A stretch of DNA of 64,000 bases, taken from the NCBI GenBank assembly GCA_965222705.1, contig CBDCUO010000045.1, positions 7,221-71,220 of the forward strand. Direction: 5' to 3'. Shown one piece after another: positions 19,755 to 26,899 of this stretch. The number at the start of each line of letters is the position of its first letter. The stretch's first letter is position 1. The notes beneath the pieces were generated by a model that had not been told where the DNA came from, ran no database searches, and saw only the letters and a list, made by a program, of their open reading frames with translations. Position numbers and translations under genes: made by a program. Source of the DNA: JAFMDF01 sp965222705 (lineage in GTDB: Bacteria; Bacteroidota; Bacteroidia; Chitinophagales; Saprospiraceae).

Positions 19755-19843
19755 AATCATAACCAGCAGGGATAGAGCTGTAGATTAAAGTAGTTTAGTC
19801 AATTTAAAGGAGAGCAACGAAAATCCTCCATAAAATAAAAATA

Positions 19844-20863
19844 ATGAAAAGAAAATTTTCCCTTTGCTTATTAATTATTGCCTTGATTAAATTAGCCGAA
19901 GCCCAAGAATCTACTGATACTGGCAACATCTTCGATAGGTTCGTTGAAAATGCTATATCCCTTGCTGAACAAGCACTTTATGACGCCAAATTTGAGGAAG
20001 CTCTGAAGTTTATTGAACCTACTTATTTTGAAAAATTTGATGCCTATGAACCTAAGCATAAAATATTATTGAGCATTCAAAACATCAGAATAAAGTCTTT
20101 TCAATCAAGGTTACATCAAACAGCTTTTAGTTCAAAGAAGCAATTAGCGCATTTGCTTGAACTACAAAAATCTGCGGAAACATTAGCTGATGAAAGTGCT
20201 CAAGCAACCTATTTTACGATGCTTTCTGCTTTATACAGGTCTGAAAACCTTGATTCTTGTATTTTTTATGAAAACAAAGCCTTGGATTTGTTCAATTCTC
20301 AAGCTGATTATAAATCAGTCGCTGTTTTAAGAGCTACTCGAATTTCAAGAACATTAGACGATTATTTTCGAGATAATAAAAAAGAGGAAGCGATTGCATT
20401 GATTCCAAGTTTCCGAAAAGAAATTGACTTTTCAAGCAAACATAGCCAATATGCACTTGCTTATAATACTAGACACCTAGCCAATATCTATAGGATTTAT
20501 GAAGTTGACCAAGAAGAAGCTTTAAGATTGTATCAACAATCGCTTGCATTAAGAGAAGTGATTGGTTTTAAGCCTTTCATACCAGCCTCCCATTTTTCAA
20601 TAGGCGAAGCATATATGAAATTAGGTAAGTATGCACTTGCTAGAGAAGCCTACCTGCAATCCGCTAAACTAGCAGAAAAAATAAATTTCGTTCGATATAC
20701 TATCCGACCTTTTATAAGAATTGGAGATATGTATGCTGCCCAGGGAGATAAGGTTAAAGCAAAAGAATTTTATGTTAAAGCCGTCAAAGCGGCTTCTAAA
20801 AATAACTATACAGATAAGGGCATAGAGCAAATTGTAGAAAAAATTATTGGAACTGAAAAATGA
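19844..20863 (+). CDS. Secreted tetratricopeptide-repeat protein
   Basis: 339 aa with a signal peptide (residues 1-20, ending EAQE). The rest is all-helical with TPR-like units of ~34-40 residues; the clearest are YALAYNTRHLANIYRIYEV, ASHFSIGEAYMKLGKYALA and RIGDMYAAQGDKVKAKEFY. TPR proteins scaffold protein-protein contacts. There is no kinase or DNA-binding domain, unlike many Bacteroidota TPR regulators. It is followed after 28 bp by a PD40 lipoprotein gene, suggesting a two-gene operon at the cell envelope. Confidence 0.75.
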   Translation: MKRKFSLCLLIIALIKLAEAQESTDTGNIFDRFVENAISLAEQALYDAKFEEALKFIEPTYFEKFDAYEPKHKILLSIQNIRIKSFQSRLHQTAFSSKKQLAHLLELQKSAETLADESAQATYFTMLSALYRSENLDSCIFYENKALDLFNSQADYKSVAVLRATRISRTLDDYFRDNKKEEAIALIPSFRKEIDFSSKHSQYALAYNTRHLANIYRIYEVDQEEALRLYQQSLALREVIGFKPFIPASHFSIGEAYMKLGKYALAREAYLQSAKLAEKINFVRYTIRPFIRIGDMYAAQGDKVKAKEFYVKAVKAASKNNYTDKGIEQIVEKIIGTEK

Positions 20864-20891
20864 AGTAACCTTCTAACCCTTTCCAGAAATT

Positions 20892-21779
20892 ATGGAAGTA
20901 AAATATATAGTCCTTTTGGTCTTATTATTTGGTTGTCAAGAACCCTATCCGAATGAATCAGCTTTTAGGGCCGCAAACACGGAGCCTTTAATTTTGGACA
21001 TTGGAAATATTTCAACCAGAGCCTTCCATGAAAGTTTGAATTACCTTTCTAAAGACGGGAAAACCATTTACTTTTCCAGAAGTGACCAAGAGTTTCAAAC
21101 TTCTACGCTTTATGTTGCTCAATTTGCAAAAGGAAAATGGAGTACTCCAAAACGACTACCCTTTTCGAGTACTGATTATAATGCTAACCTATATTTTGCA
21201 CCAAATGAAAAGACTGCTTTTTTTACCTCAAAACGCCATCCGAATACAGAGCAATTGAGTAAAGAATGGAATATTTGGACAATTGATTTTAATAAAGAGG
21301 GGGCATGGGGAAAACCTAAAGTTTTACCGCCTCCAATCAACTCAACCCATTTTGAATGTTGTTTGACCATGAACCAAAATGGCTTGGCTTATTTTTCTTC
21401 CAATCGGGACGGTTCTTGGGATATTTATGAAGCCCAATATTCAAATAATACATTTAGCAACGTCAAAAAACTAGATAATATAGTCAATTCTTCAAAGGGA
21501 GAGTGGCCGGGATATATTAATGAAGCGGGAGATGTACTACTATTCAGTTCTATTAGAAAAGAAGGACTTGGTGGAGATGATTTGTACATTACTAAAAAGA
21601 TAGAAGACACTTGGACTCGTCCAATATGTTTAGATTCGACCATCAATTCTGCTTCCTATGAAGACAATCCACGATTATCACAAGATAGTCAGTATTTGTT
21701 ATTTTCCAGTTGGAGGGATACAGAATTCTCGAAAGGCGTGAGCAATATTTTTTATGTGAAACAGCCGATTATTGACTAA
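20892..21779 (+). CDS. PD40 (WD40-like) beta-propeller lipoprotein
   Basis: 295 aa. Lipoprotein signal YIVLLVLLFGCQEPYP. Several PD40 blades follow, each with the S/T-x-D-G or N-G ... YF(S/T)S pattern: SKDGKTIYFSRSD, APNEKTAFFTSKR, NQNGLAYFSSNRDGSWDIY, EAGDVLLFSSIRKEG and SQDSQYLLFSSWRD. Related propellers occur in TolB and in OmpA-linked Bacteroidota proteins; here there is no OmpA domain. A role in binding peptidoglycan or a partner protein is inferred. Same operon as the TPR gene. Confidence 0.8.
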   Translation: MEVKYIVLLVLLFGCQEPYPNESAFRAANTEPLILDIGNISTRAFHESLNYLSKDGKTIYFSRSDQEFQTSTLYVAQFAKGKWSTPKRLPFSSTDYNANLYFAPNEKTAFFTSKRHPNTEQLSKEWNIWTIDFNKEGAWGKPKVLPPPINSTHFECCLTMNQNGLAYFSSNRDGSWDIYEAQYSNNTFSNVKKLDNIVNSSKGEWPGYINEAGDVLLFSSIRKEGLGGDDLYITKKIEDTWTRPICLDSTINSASYEDNPRLSQDSQYLLFSSWRDTEFSKGVSNIFYVKQPIID

Positions 21780-22036
21780 AAGTATTCACGGATGAATCCA
21801 GAGCCTATAATACTCGTGACTCAAACAAGCAATAAAAAAGATAAAATCGAGCGATAAAATAAGCTCTTAGTTCTACTTTGGCACTTTAGAAATAGTGATT
21901 GTTTTAAGTGTAATTAGCTCCTAGTTTTGGTGGCGGCTGCCTGTTATCAGTTGCCAATCTCAAACCACTTATATATCAATAAATCCTTAAAGTGTCCCTT
22001 TGGACTGCTTTGTAAATGTAAAGGCTTCTTTTTTTT

Positions 22037-22040
22037 CAAT
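22037..22040. repeat. Target-site duplication CAAT (left); partner at 23482-23485
   Basis: CAAT occurs immediately outside both ends of the IS. In the other two copies of the host element the same position is an uninterrupted CAATG hairpin loop, which confirms the insertion point. Confidence 0.85.
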
Positions 22041-22062
22041 TGTTGATTCTAATTAAGTCGTA

Positions 22063-23214
22063 CTAAGTAGAATCTAAAAAAGTCGTACTAATCAAATGAT
22101 CTTCCCAGGTAAGAGGAAGTTTCAATTGAAAAGGTGGGAGAGTAGCTTCAAAAAAGTCTTTTCCCATCAAAATTTCTTTAGAAATTCCTTTTATAGGTTG
22201 TTGATCTATTATCTGTTCTTTGACATCGCGGAAGACAAGTAATTTAGTTTCTTCATTAAAACTAATTTGGAGGACGGACTGCTTTGGTGCATCCTTAAGG
22301 TAGTACCATTGACCTCCTAAGTGAATGGTCTTTGTTTTACCTGCTTTTCGATACCATTTTCCCTTAGCTAAAAATTGATAGATCCGTTTCAAATCAATCA
22401 TTTGTGCTTCTAGTTGAGGGTAGTAGGATTTACCAGAAAATCTAGCATTTGGAAAAGCTTTTAGCGGGGCAATACCACCTAGGGTTGAACAAGGAAGCAC
22501 TTCATTTAGAAGTTGACGCCTTTCATTACAATAAGAATGCAGAGATATAATAGACTCCAAAGTAGTTCCTTTCACTGCTTGATTAAATATGGTTTGATGA
22601 GTTCGTTCAACCACTCCCTGGTCGGTTGGCGTATTACTTCTACTAAAAGTAAGTGGGATACCTAAACTAATCAGCCATAAATGAAATCGAGTTGGATAAG
22701 GAGACTTTCCTTTGTTTTCATAGAATACACTAGCATGATCGCATTGTATTCGTTTGGGCAGACCGAATTCACAAAAAGCTGCTCTAAGAGCATGCTGATA
22801 ATGCGTTCCAGAAGGTGATCCACTACGAAGTCCAGCAGCGTTTGGAATAGACCCACAGTACGTTCTAGAGAATACATCTTTTATATTGATTAGATGTATT
22901 CTTCCTATCCCTTCTATAGGAAATGCTCCTTGCCCGTCAATTTGCCAAATATGATGAGCATGTTGAGCACTTTGTAACTCCGTATTAGGGATGGGCACAT
23001 GTTTATCGTACTTCTTGGTTAAACCTTTACTTTTTAGAAATAAGGCTATTGAACTGGGTTTTGGAATTTTGTGATTTTCAAACCTTTTATCAAGCTTTAA
23101 TTCTTCCCAAATAGTACCAGGTCCCCAACCAGGATGAACATTCCTTAAGTAAAGAATTTGTTCTTTTACCATGGTTGAGAAACTAGATAAGCATCCAGTA
23201 ACTGGTCGCCCCAT
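22063..23214 (-). CDS. Transposase catalytic ORF (OrfB, rve/DDE type)
   Basis: 383 aa from the internal ATG, probably translated as the second half of an OrfA-OrfB fusion. The DDE integrase core shows the first D in HIWQIDGQGAF, the second in RIQCDHASVFYEN and the E in NTPTDQGVVERTHQT. The C-terminal ~110 residues form the beta-rich tail seen in IS481/IS3-like enzymes. The frame stays open upstream of the ATG to the A8 run at 23233-23240, which gives ASLHSEMGRPVTG as the linker and supports synthesis by -1 frameshifting from OrfA. Confidence 0.88.
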   Translation of the reverse strand: MGRPVTGCLSSFSTMVKEQILYLRNVHPGWGPGTIWEELKLDKRFENHKIPKPSSIALFLKSKGLTKKYDKHVPIPNTELQSAQHAHHIWQIDGQGAFPIEGIGRIHLINIKDVFSRTYCGSIPNAAGLRSGSPSGTHYQHALRAAFCEFGLPKRIQCDHASVFYENKGKSPYPTRFHLWLISLGIPLTFSRSNTPTDQGVVERTHQTIFNQAVKGTTLESIISLHSYCNERRQLLNEVLPCSTLGGIAPLKAFPNARFSGKSYYPQLEAQMIDLKRIYQFLAKGKWYRKAGKTKTIHLGGQWYYLKDAPKQSVLQISFNEETKLLVFRDVKEQIIDQQPIKGISKEILMGKDFFEATLPPFQLKLPLTWEDHLISTTFLDST

Positions 23215-23363
23215 TTCAGAATGTAGGCTCGCTTTTTTTTAAAGCGTTGTTTCCACTTCCTAACCGTCCACACAGAACAGTTCAGCTTTTCTGCAACTTG
23301 AGGAGCCGTTAAGCCTTGGTTGGAAAGCTCAATCATTTGTATTCTTTGTTCTTCCCTAGTCAT
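23166..23363 (-). CDS. IS OrfA, helix-turn-helix protein
   Basis: 65 aa: MTREEQRIQMIELSNQG, then the HTH TAPQVAEKLNCSVWTVRKWK and RFKKK encoded by an A8 run. It continues 16 residues past the run to a stop. It binds DNA, probably the terminal repeats, either alone as a repressor or as the N-terminus of the fusion transposase. Confidence 0.85.
   Translation of the reverse strand: MTREEQRIQMIELSNQGLTAPQVAEKLNCSVWTVRKWKQRFKKKRAYILKWGDQLLDAYLVSQPW
23233..23240 (-). other. Slippery A8 run for predicted -1 ribosomal frameshift
   Basis: On the coding (minus) strand the run reads CTTTAAAAAAAAGCG. A -1 slip joins OrfA (...RFKK) to the OrfB frame, which is open directly downstream and has a TAA just upstream of the run. 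A-runs followed by G are established frameshift signals in several IS families. Confidence 0.7.
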
Positions 23364-23409
23364 AAACAGTATTTCAAGATGATTAACTCTCTTTTGAGTT
23401 AAGTTAACC

Positions 23410-23433
23410 TAACTTTTTTGATCAAAAAAGTTA
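23410..23433. promoter_or_regulatory. Perfect 24-bp palindrome ahead of the IS transposase
   Basis: A perfect 24-bp palindrome centred on GATC (half AACTTTTTTGA) lies between the right terminal repeat and the OrfA start, 47 bp upstream of its ATG. The position suits an operator for OrfA, or a hairpin that blocks incoming transcription and so limits transposition. The role is inferred. Confidence 0.55.
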
Positions 23434-23530
23434 GCACGACTTTTTTAGATTCTACTTAGTACGACTTAATTAGAATCAACACAATGAAAAAAGAACAACA
23501 TCTAGTTTTGTTTAAAGTGCCAAAGTAGAA

Positions 23531-23727
23531 TTAGGAATGATGTAGAAATAGATTGACCAATCTTTCCTCTATTCGATTTTTTCTAAGTTCATTCCAATTA
23601 TTGACTTGCAAGGCCAACAAAATGCCTATCATGACCAATAGAATTTCACCTGCTGCATAAAGTAAGTATTTTTTTACTTGCCCTTGGTTTAAAAGTTGTG
23701 CCTTATTTTTCTGAAAAATTTTAGCAT
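23531..23727 (-). pseudogene. DUF6090-type protein, N-terminal fragment, frameshifted and truncated
   Basis: ATG 23727 gives MLKFFRKIRHNF, then a stop. The adjacent frame continues LLNQGQVKKYLLYAAGEILL and VMIGILLALQVNNWNELRKNR, the typical start and single TM of DUF6090 proteins (KYLLYAIGEI ... VIGILIALQINNWNE). The reading ends LFLHHS-stop exactly where the right end of the miniature element begins (TAA inside its CTAATTC terminus), so the element removed the remaining ~170 codons. It lies 6 bp downstream of another DUF6090-type remnant; such genes often occur in tandem. Confidence 0.75.
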
Positions 23728-23733
23728 CTCTCT

Positions 23734-24105
23734 TTATTTAGGTTTAGAAAGTTCAATAATTCGATGAATAGATTGCACCAACGGTCTTTCATGTTGCTCC
23801 AAAATCTGGGTAAAATTTTGAATTTTCCGCTTTCGACCTTTAATCAAGCTTTCAAATTCTATGGTGCTTAAAAAGGATAAATCCACTCGTTCCTCCATTA
23901 GCCCTTCTTGGAAAGGAGTCGGTATTCTTTTACTTAGATAAGAGTCAATATAATCCCTTGAAAAGTGTTTAGACCTTAGTTCCAAAGGTAGTCGGTGCGC
24001 TGCACCTTATTGCCAAGCCCCATCGGTGCGGGGCGATACCCCGACGGCTCTGCCTCGGGGTAGTTCATTAAGCAATCGTTGCCTAATTTTTCTGAAAAAT
24101 CTCAT
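23734..24105 (-). pseudogene. DUF6090-type protein, start and end joined by a GC-rich repeat
   Basis: ATG 24105 gives MRFFRKIRQRLLNE, the usual DUF6090 start. The sequence then enters a GC-rich palindromic block (23994-24063) that reads LPRGRAVGVSPRTDG and a TAA. The same frame reopens as LELRSKHFSRDYIDSYL and runs to SIHRIIELSKPK at 23734, resembling the C-terminal helical region of the family (EFESLIKGR ... QILEQHE). The transmembrane segment and the middle ~130 residues are missing. The C-terminal assignment is less certain than the N-terminal one. Confidence 0.6.
23994..24063. repeat. GC-rich palindromic insertion
   Basis: About 70 bp much richer in G+C than its surroundings. It contains GGTGCgctGCACC (23994-24006) and a chain of alternative stems: CCCC 24018-24021 with GGGG 24030-24033, CGGGG 24029-24033 with CCCCG 24039-24043, and CCCCGA 24039-24044 with TCGGGG 24055-24060. 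The block sits inside a DUF6090-type gene and replaces its middle. It looks like an interspersed palindromic repeat unit. Confidence 0.6.
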
Positions 24106-24305
24106 TCTATTAATTTTTTAAGATTTGAATCTCCTGCAATATTTCCTATCTCCTGCACTAAAGATAGGTAGGATTCTGCACTAAAATCTGGACTATTTAA
24201 TCAAAAATTTGGATTTTTTTGACAGTAAGTGTTTTTCCGTTTTATTTTTTTTGCATATTAGCGTATAAAGAAACCTACATTTTACCAATCTTTTAGCCCT
24301 TTACA

Positions 24306-26267
24306 ATGCACCAAAAGGACGACCAAAAATCTAGAGCCGAAATTTTGCTTGAGCGTTCGAACAAGCCTATCCTAGTATTGGCTGTCCTTGCTATAGTGCT
24401 GTACATTTTGGAATTGTTTAGGGTAGTTCCTCGTTCCTTAATACTCCCATTTTTGTGGGTCAATTTTTTAATTGACTTTATTTTTCTACTTGATTTAATT
24501 GCCAAATGCAATATTCTGGGACGAAGCTATGTAAAGAGTCCGTGGTTTTTTATTGACTTTATTAGCACCTTACCAATTATTAGTTCTGCTTTTGAACTAA
24601 TGGGGGTGATAGGACCCCAATTGCAAGCGACCCGGGTGGCACGAGGGGCACGGGTCGCCCGAATAGCACGGGTGGCTCGATTGGCTAAAGTAGCCAGAGT
24701 AGCCCGATTGGCTACGGCTATCCGTGCCAATCAAGGGTTGAATTTTTTAAAATTGGATGATGGAAATCAAGAAACGCCTGCATTTAACAGGTCGCTATTC
24801 GTGGGTGTGCCGCTTTTGTTATTGGGTTTTATTATAGCAAATTCTTTTATTACCAATAAGGAGGTGGCTCAGTTACAAGGAATTATTCAACAAGAAATTA
24901 ATCAAGCCCAATCACCCGCAGACTTAGCAATAATTCAAAATAAGTATGCTATTTCAAAGTCATGGAATCCTTTGCTAGAAAATACGATATTGTACTCCCC
25001 ACTCAATGGTGGACAGGAAGTTCCTGTTTCTTTGCAAGCTGCCTATATGCGTGCGGATAGACTCACGGGGATTATGTTGTTAATAGTACTCCTAACCATC
25101 GGTGTAAGTGTATTTATTAGTAATTCGCTGGCGCAGGACCGCAGCAAAAGAAGGGAGCGATCCATTTTATCTCAATGTTTCTCTCCACCTATTGTCAATA
25201 AATTTTATAGTTCCCCAGAAGTCATCGAACGCTTTTATCGACAATGGATGACCGTTTTTTTTATTGATATTCGAGGCTTTACCAAGGCAGTAGAAAGAGA
25301 TGCAGGAGATGTAGAAGGGCTTGCCTTGAAGTTGCGAAAGGTGATGGATACGGCTCGAAAACAAATTGTTGTTTCCCACGAAGGTATTATTGATAAGTTT
25401 ATGGGCGATGCGGTGATGGGCTGGGTCGGGGGGCATTTTTCTGTTCATTGGCAATTGATGGAAGCGGTACGAAAAAAATTGTCTATTGATGAGCTGGATT
25501 TTATCTATCAGGATATTAAAAGCATTGAGAGAGCCATTAAAAAAGTAAAAAGCCAAATCATTGTGAATAAGGTACAACTAGCCGAACTGACCTCCACTTT
25601 AGAAGAAGCAGAGGCTACTCAATTAAAATTGCTGGAACACCAGATAGTTGCATTGGAAAAAGATCCACATCTTTCTGCTACCCATGATAAACTAATAATC
25701 GAATACCAGCGGCGAGTGGCTAAATCGGCTGTTAGTTGTTGTTTGAGGATATGGCAAGAAGTTGCCAAAATAGAAGATCCAGATGCCTTCAATCAATTAA
25801 AAATTGGTATTGGTTCTGGGCAGGTCCTAATTGGAAATTTTGGGGCAACTAATCAAATTGCCTATACGGTATTGGGTCCGACTGTCAATCGGGCAGCACG
25901 ACTCGAACCTGCCTCCGCCCAAGTAGGTTGCCATATTTTAATTGATGAGAACACTTATGACTTACTCAAAGAAGAGGAGGATTTTCGCTTTAGGCGGATT
26001 CCTTTGATTGCCGTGAGAGGCATTTCTGATGCGATGCTTACTTACGAGCCATTTTTTACCCATCAGGTTTCGGACGCTTTTTTAACTGCTTTTGAAAAAG
26101 GGGTAGTAGCGATGGAGGAAGAAAAGACAGAAGCAGCGATGGCTTTTTTTAGCAAGGCCGACCAACTTCGTTCTGGCGGTGACGCAGCCTCCAAAATATG
26201 GTTGAATGCTTGTACTTCTGCTTTTAATGAGGGAGAGGCTGTTGGGGTAAAGCCGATGCGGAAGTAG
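24306..26267 (+). CDS. Predicted adenylyl cyclase with voltage-sensor-like membrane domain
   Basis: 653 aa. Helices S1 (~22-38), S2 (~51-67) and S3 (~79-97, WFFIDFISTLP as in voltage-gated channels) lead to an S4-like helix at 108-140 with R or K at 110, 113, 116, 119, 122, 125, 128, 131 and 134. Two more TMs (~165-182 and ~254-275) flank an ~70-residue external loop with no TVGYG-like filter. The class III cyclase domain (~300-560) has metal aspartates D321 (FFIDIRGFT) and D368 (MGDAVMG), base-selecting K364/T521 as in cyanobacterial CyaC and soluble adenylyl cyclases, and N528/R532. A coiled-coil insert (~384-470) lengthens the catalytic domain. A short helical tail (~580-640) ends it. It should make cAMP at the inner membrane. 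Monocistronic. Confidence 0.85.
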   Translation: MHQKDDQKSRAEILLERSNKPILVLAVLAIVLYILELFRVVPRSLILPFLWVNFLIDFIFLLDLIAKCNILGRSYVKSPWFFIDFISTLPIISSAFELMGVIGPQLQATRVARGARVARIARVARLAKVARVARLATAIRANQGLNFLKLDDGNQETPAFNRSLFVGVPLLLLGFIIANSFITNKEVAQLQGIIQQEINQAQSPADLAIIQNKYAISKSWNPLLENTILYSPLNGGQEVPVSLQAAYMRADRLTGIMLLIVLLTIGVSVFISNSLAQDRSKRRERSILSQCFSPPIVNKFYSSPEVIERFYRQWMTVFFIDIRGFTKAVERDAGDVEGLALKLRKVMDTARKQIVVSHEGIIDKFMGDAVMGWVGGHFSVHWQLMEAVRKKLSIDELDFIYQDIKSIERAIKKVKSQIIVNKVQLAELTSTLEEAEATQLKLLEHQIVALEKDPHLSATHDKLIIEYQRRVAKSAVSCCLRIWQEVAKIEDPDAFNQLKIGIGSGQVLIGNFGATNQIAYTVLGPTVNRAARLEPASAQVGCHILIDENTYDLLKEEEDFRFRRIPLIAVRGISDAMLTYEPFFTHQVSDAFLTAFEKGVVAMEEEKTEAAMAFFSKADQLRSGGDAASKIWLNACTSAFNEGEAVGVKPMRK

Positions 26268-26586
26268 GATATTAGACTTGTTCGACCGCATTTCAATGGG
26301 CAATACACTATGTATTACCGAAAGAGAAAAACTATTCTCCTTTTTCAACTACCTTACCAACTGCTGGATTCCACTTATCATATTCCATATACTGTGCAGT
26401 TGCTTGGCTGCCTGTCAAATCCCGCATGAGGAATGTCAATTCCGAACCCGAAGGGACGGGCTGCTTTGGTTTTGACTTGCTTTTTCTTCTAAGGAAAAAG
26501 AAAATATGGTTTAATTAGGTCCTCTCAGCTTCAAAATAATTTGGTTTTCAATTTGATATTCATTAGAATAAATTATTGGTCAGTAG
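26268..26586. other. Intergenic DNA, no gene recognised
   Basis: Nothing convincing is coded. Around 26487-26505 a TTTTTCTTctaaGGAAAAAG hairpin occurs in a stretch reading CCCGAAGGGACGGGCTGC, which may be a degenerate repeat unit. It could also end transcription of the cyclase gene. Confidence 0.3.
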
Positions 26587-26736
26587 AATACTCCAACTAA
26601 GGTTTTGAGAAAAATTGGATATGAATTTGTTGAAACTTATGACGGAATCCCAGGAACCATCTGTTTTTATCAAACCATCCATAAATACGAAATGCCCAAG
26701 AAACGATTTTGTAAAATAAATGGTAAAGTAGATTAG
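26587..26736 (+). pseudogene. C-terminal remnant of a GNAT acetyltransferase
   Basis: 49 codons in frame: NTPTKVLRKIGYEFVETYDG followed by IPGTICFYQTIHKYEM and a lysine-rich tail. The pattern matches the last strands of GNAT enzymes (S-x-KVLEKIGFxF, then a hydrophobic/aromatic final strand). A TAG directly precedes it and no start is nearby, so the N-terminal acetyl-CoA domain is gone. Confidence 0.5.
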
Positions 26737-26788
26737 TGTAAAACGACTTGAAAAAATATCTGGACTCAAATAACTCTGCTATTGCGGA

Positions 26789-26818
26789 CTGGTTAGGGTA
26801 GCTAACCAGGATTTTTCA
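26789..26818 (+). terminator. Rho-independent-like hairpin
   Basis: CTGGTTA gggtagc TAACCAG (26789-26809) has a perfect 7-bp stem followed by GATTTTTC. It lies between the acetyltransferase remnant and the AraC gene and would stop readthrough into the latter. The T-tract is short. Confidence 0.45.
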
Positions 26819-26899
26819 AATTCTTTTTTTAAGAAAAACCACTTATATTGCTAATCACTTTCCAGTTGGATTAGGCATTTTAAAGATAGTGCTTTTTTT

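Larger units (their letters stand above)
22041..23481 (-). mobile_element. Complete IS481-like insertion sequence (1441 bp)
   Basis: The ends are inverted repeats, perfect over 46 bp (22041-22086 and 23436-23481), beginning TGTTGATTCTAATTAAGT and ending with the complementary ACA. TGT...ACA termini are typical of the IS481 group. Flanking CAAT at 22037-22040 and 23482-23485 is a 4-bp target duplication. Within each terminal repeat AAGTCGTACTA occurs twice (left: 22055-22065 and 22080-22090), a likely transposase-binding pair. It carries two overlapping ORFs on the minus strand, and the second ends inside the left repeat. All parts look intact, so the copy may be active. Confidence 0.9.
21866..23534 (+). 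repeat. Miniature inverted-repeat element, copy 1 (split by an insertion sequence)
   Basis: The left end (21866-21890, TTCTACTTTGGCACTTTAGA) and right end (23511-23534, core AAGTGCCAAAGTAGAATTAG) are inverted repeats. Removing the IS at 22041-23481 and one copy of its 4-bp target duplication leaves about 224 bp. The rejoined interior has the hairpin TTCTTTTTTTTCAATG/AAAAAAGAAC near the right end, as in the copies at 52585 and 52893. There is no coding capacity. The right end supplies the stop codon of a truncated DUF6090-type gene. Confidence 0.75.

Noticed and set aside
23994..24063. Riboswitch or attenuator based on alternative stems
   Set aside because: It lies within the body of a broken gene and precedes no intact gene on that strand; a repeat insertion explains it better.
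24527..24730. Antisense open frame made of Ala/Arg/Thr repeats
   Set aside because: It is the mirror of the regular arginine codons in the S4-like helix of the cyclase gene; not an independent gene.
26278..26475. 65-codon open frame after the cyclase
   Set aside because: No recognisable motif, no conserved start context, and it overlaps repeat-like DNA.
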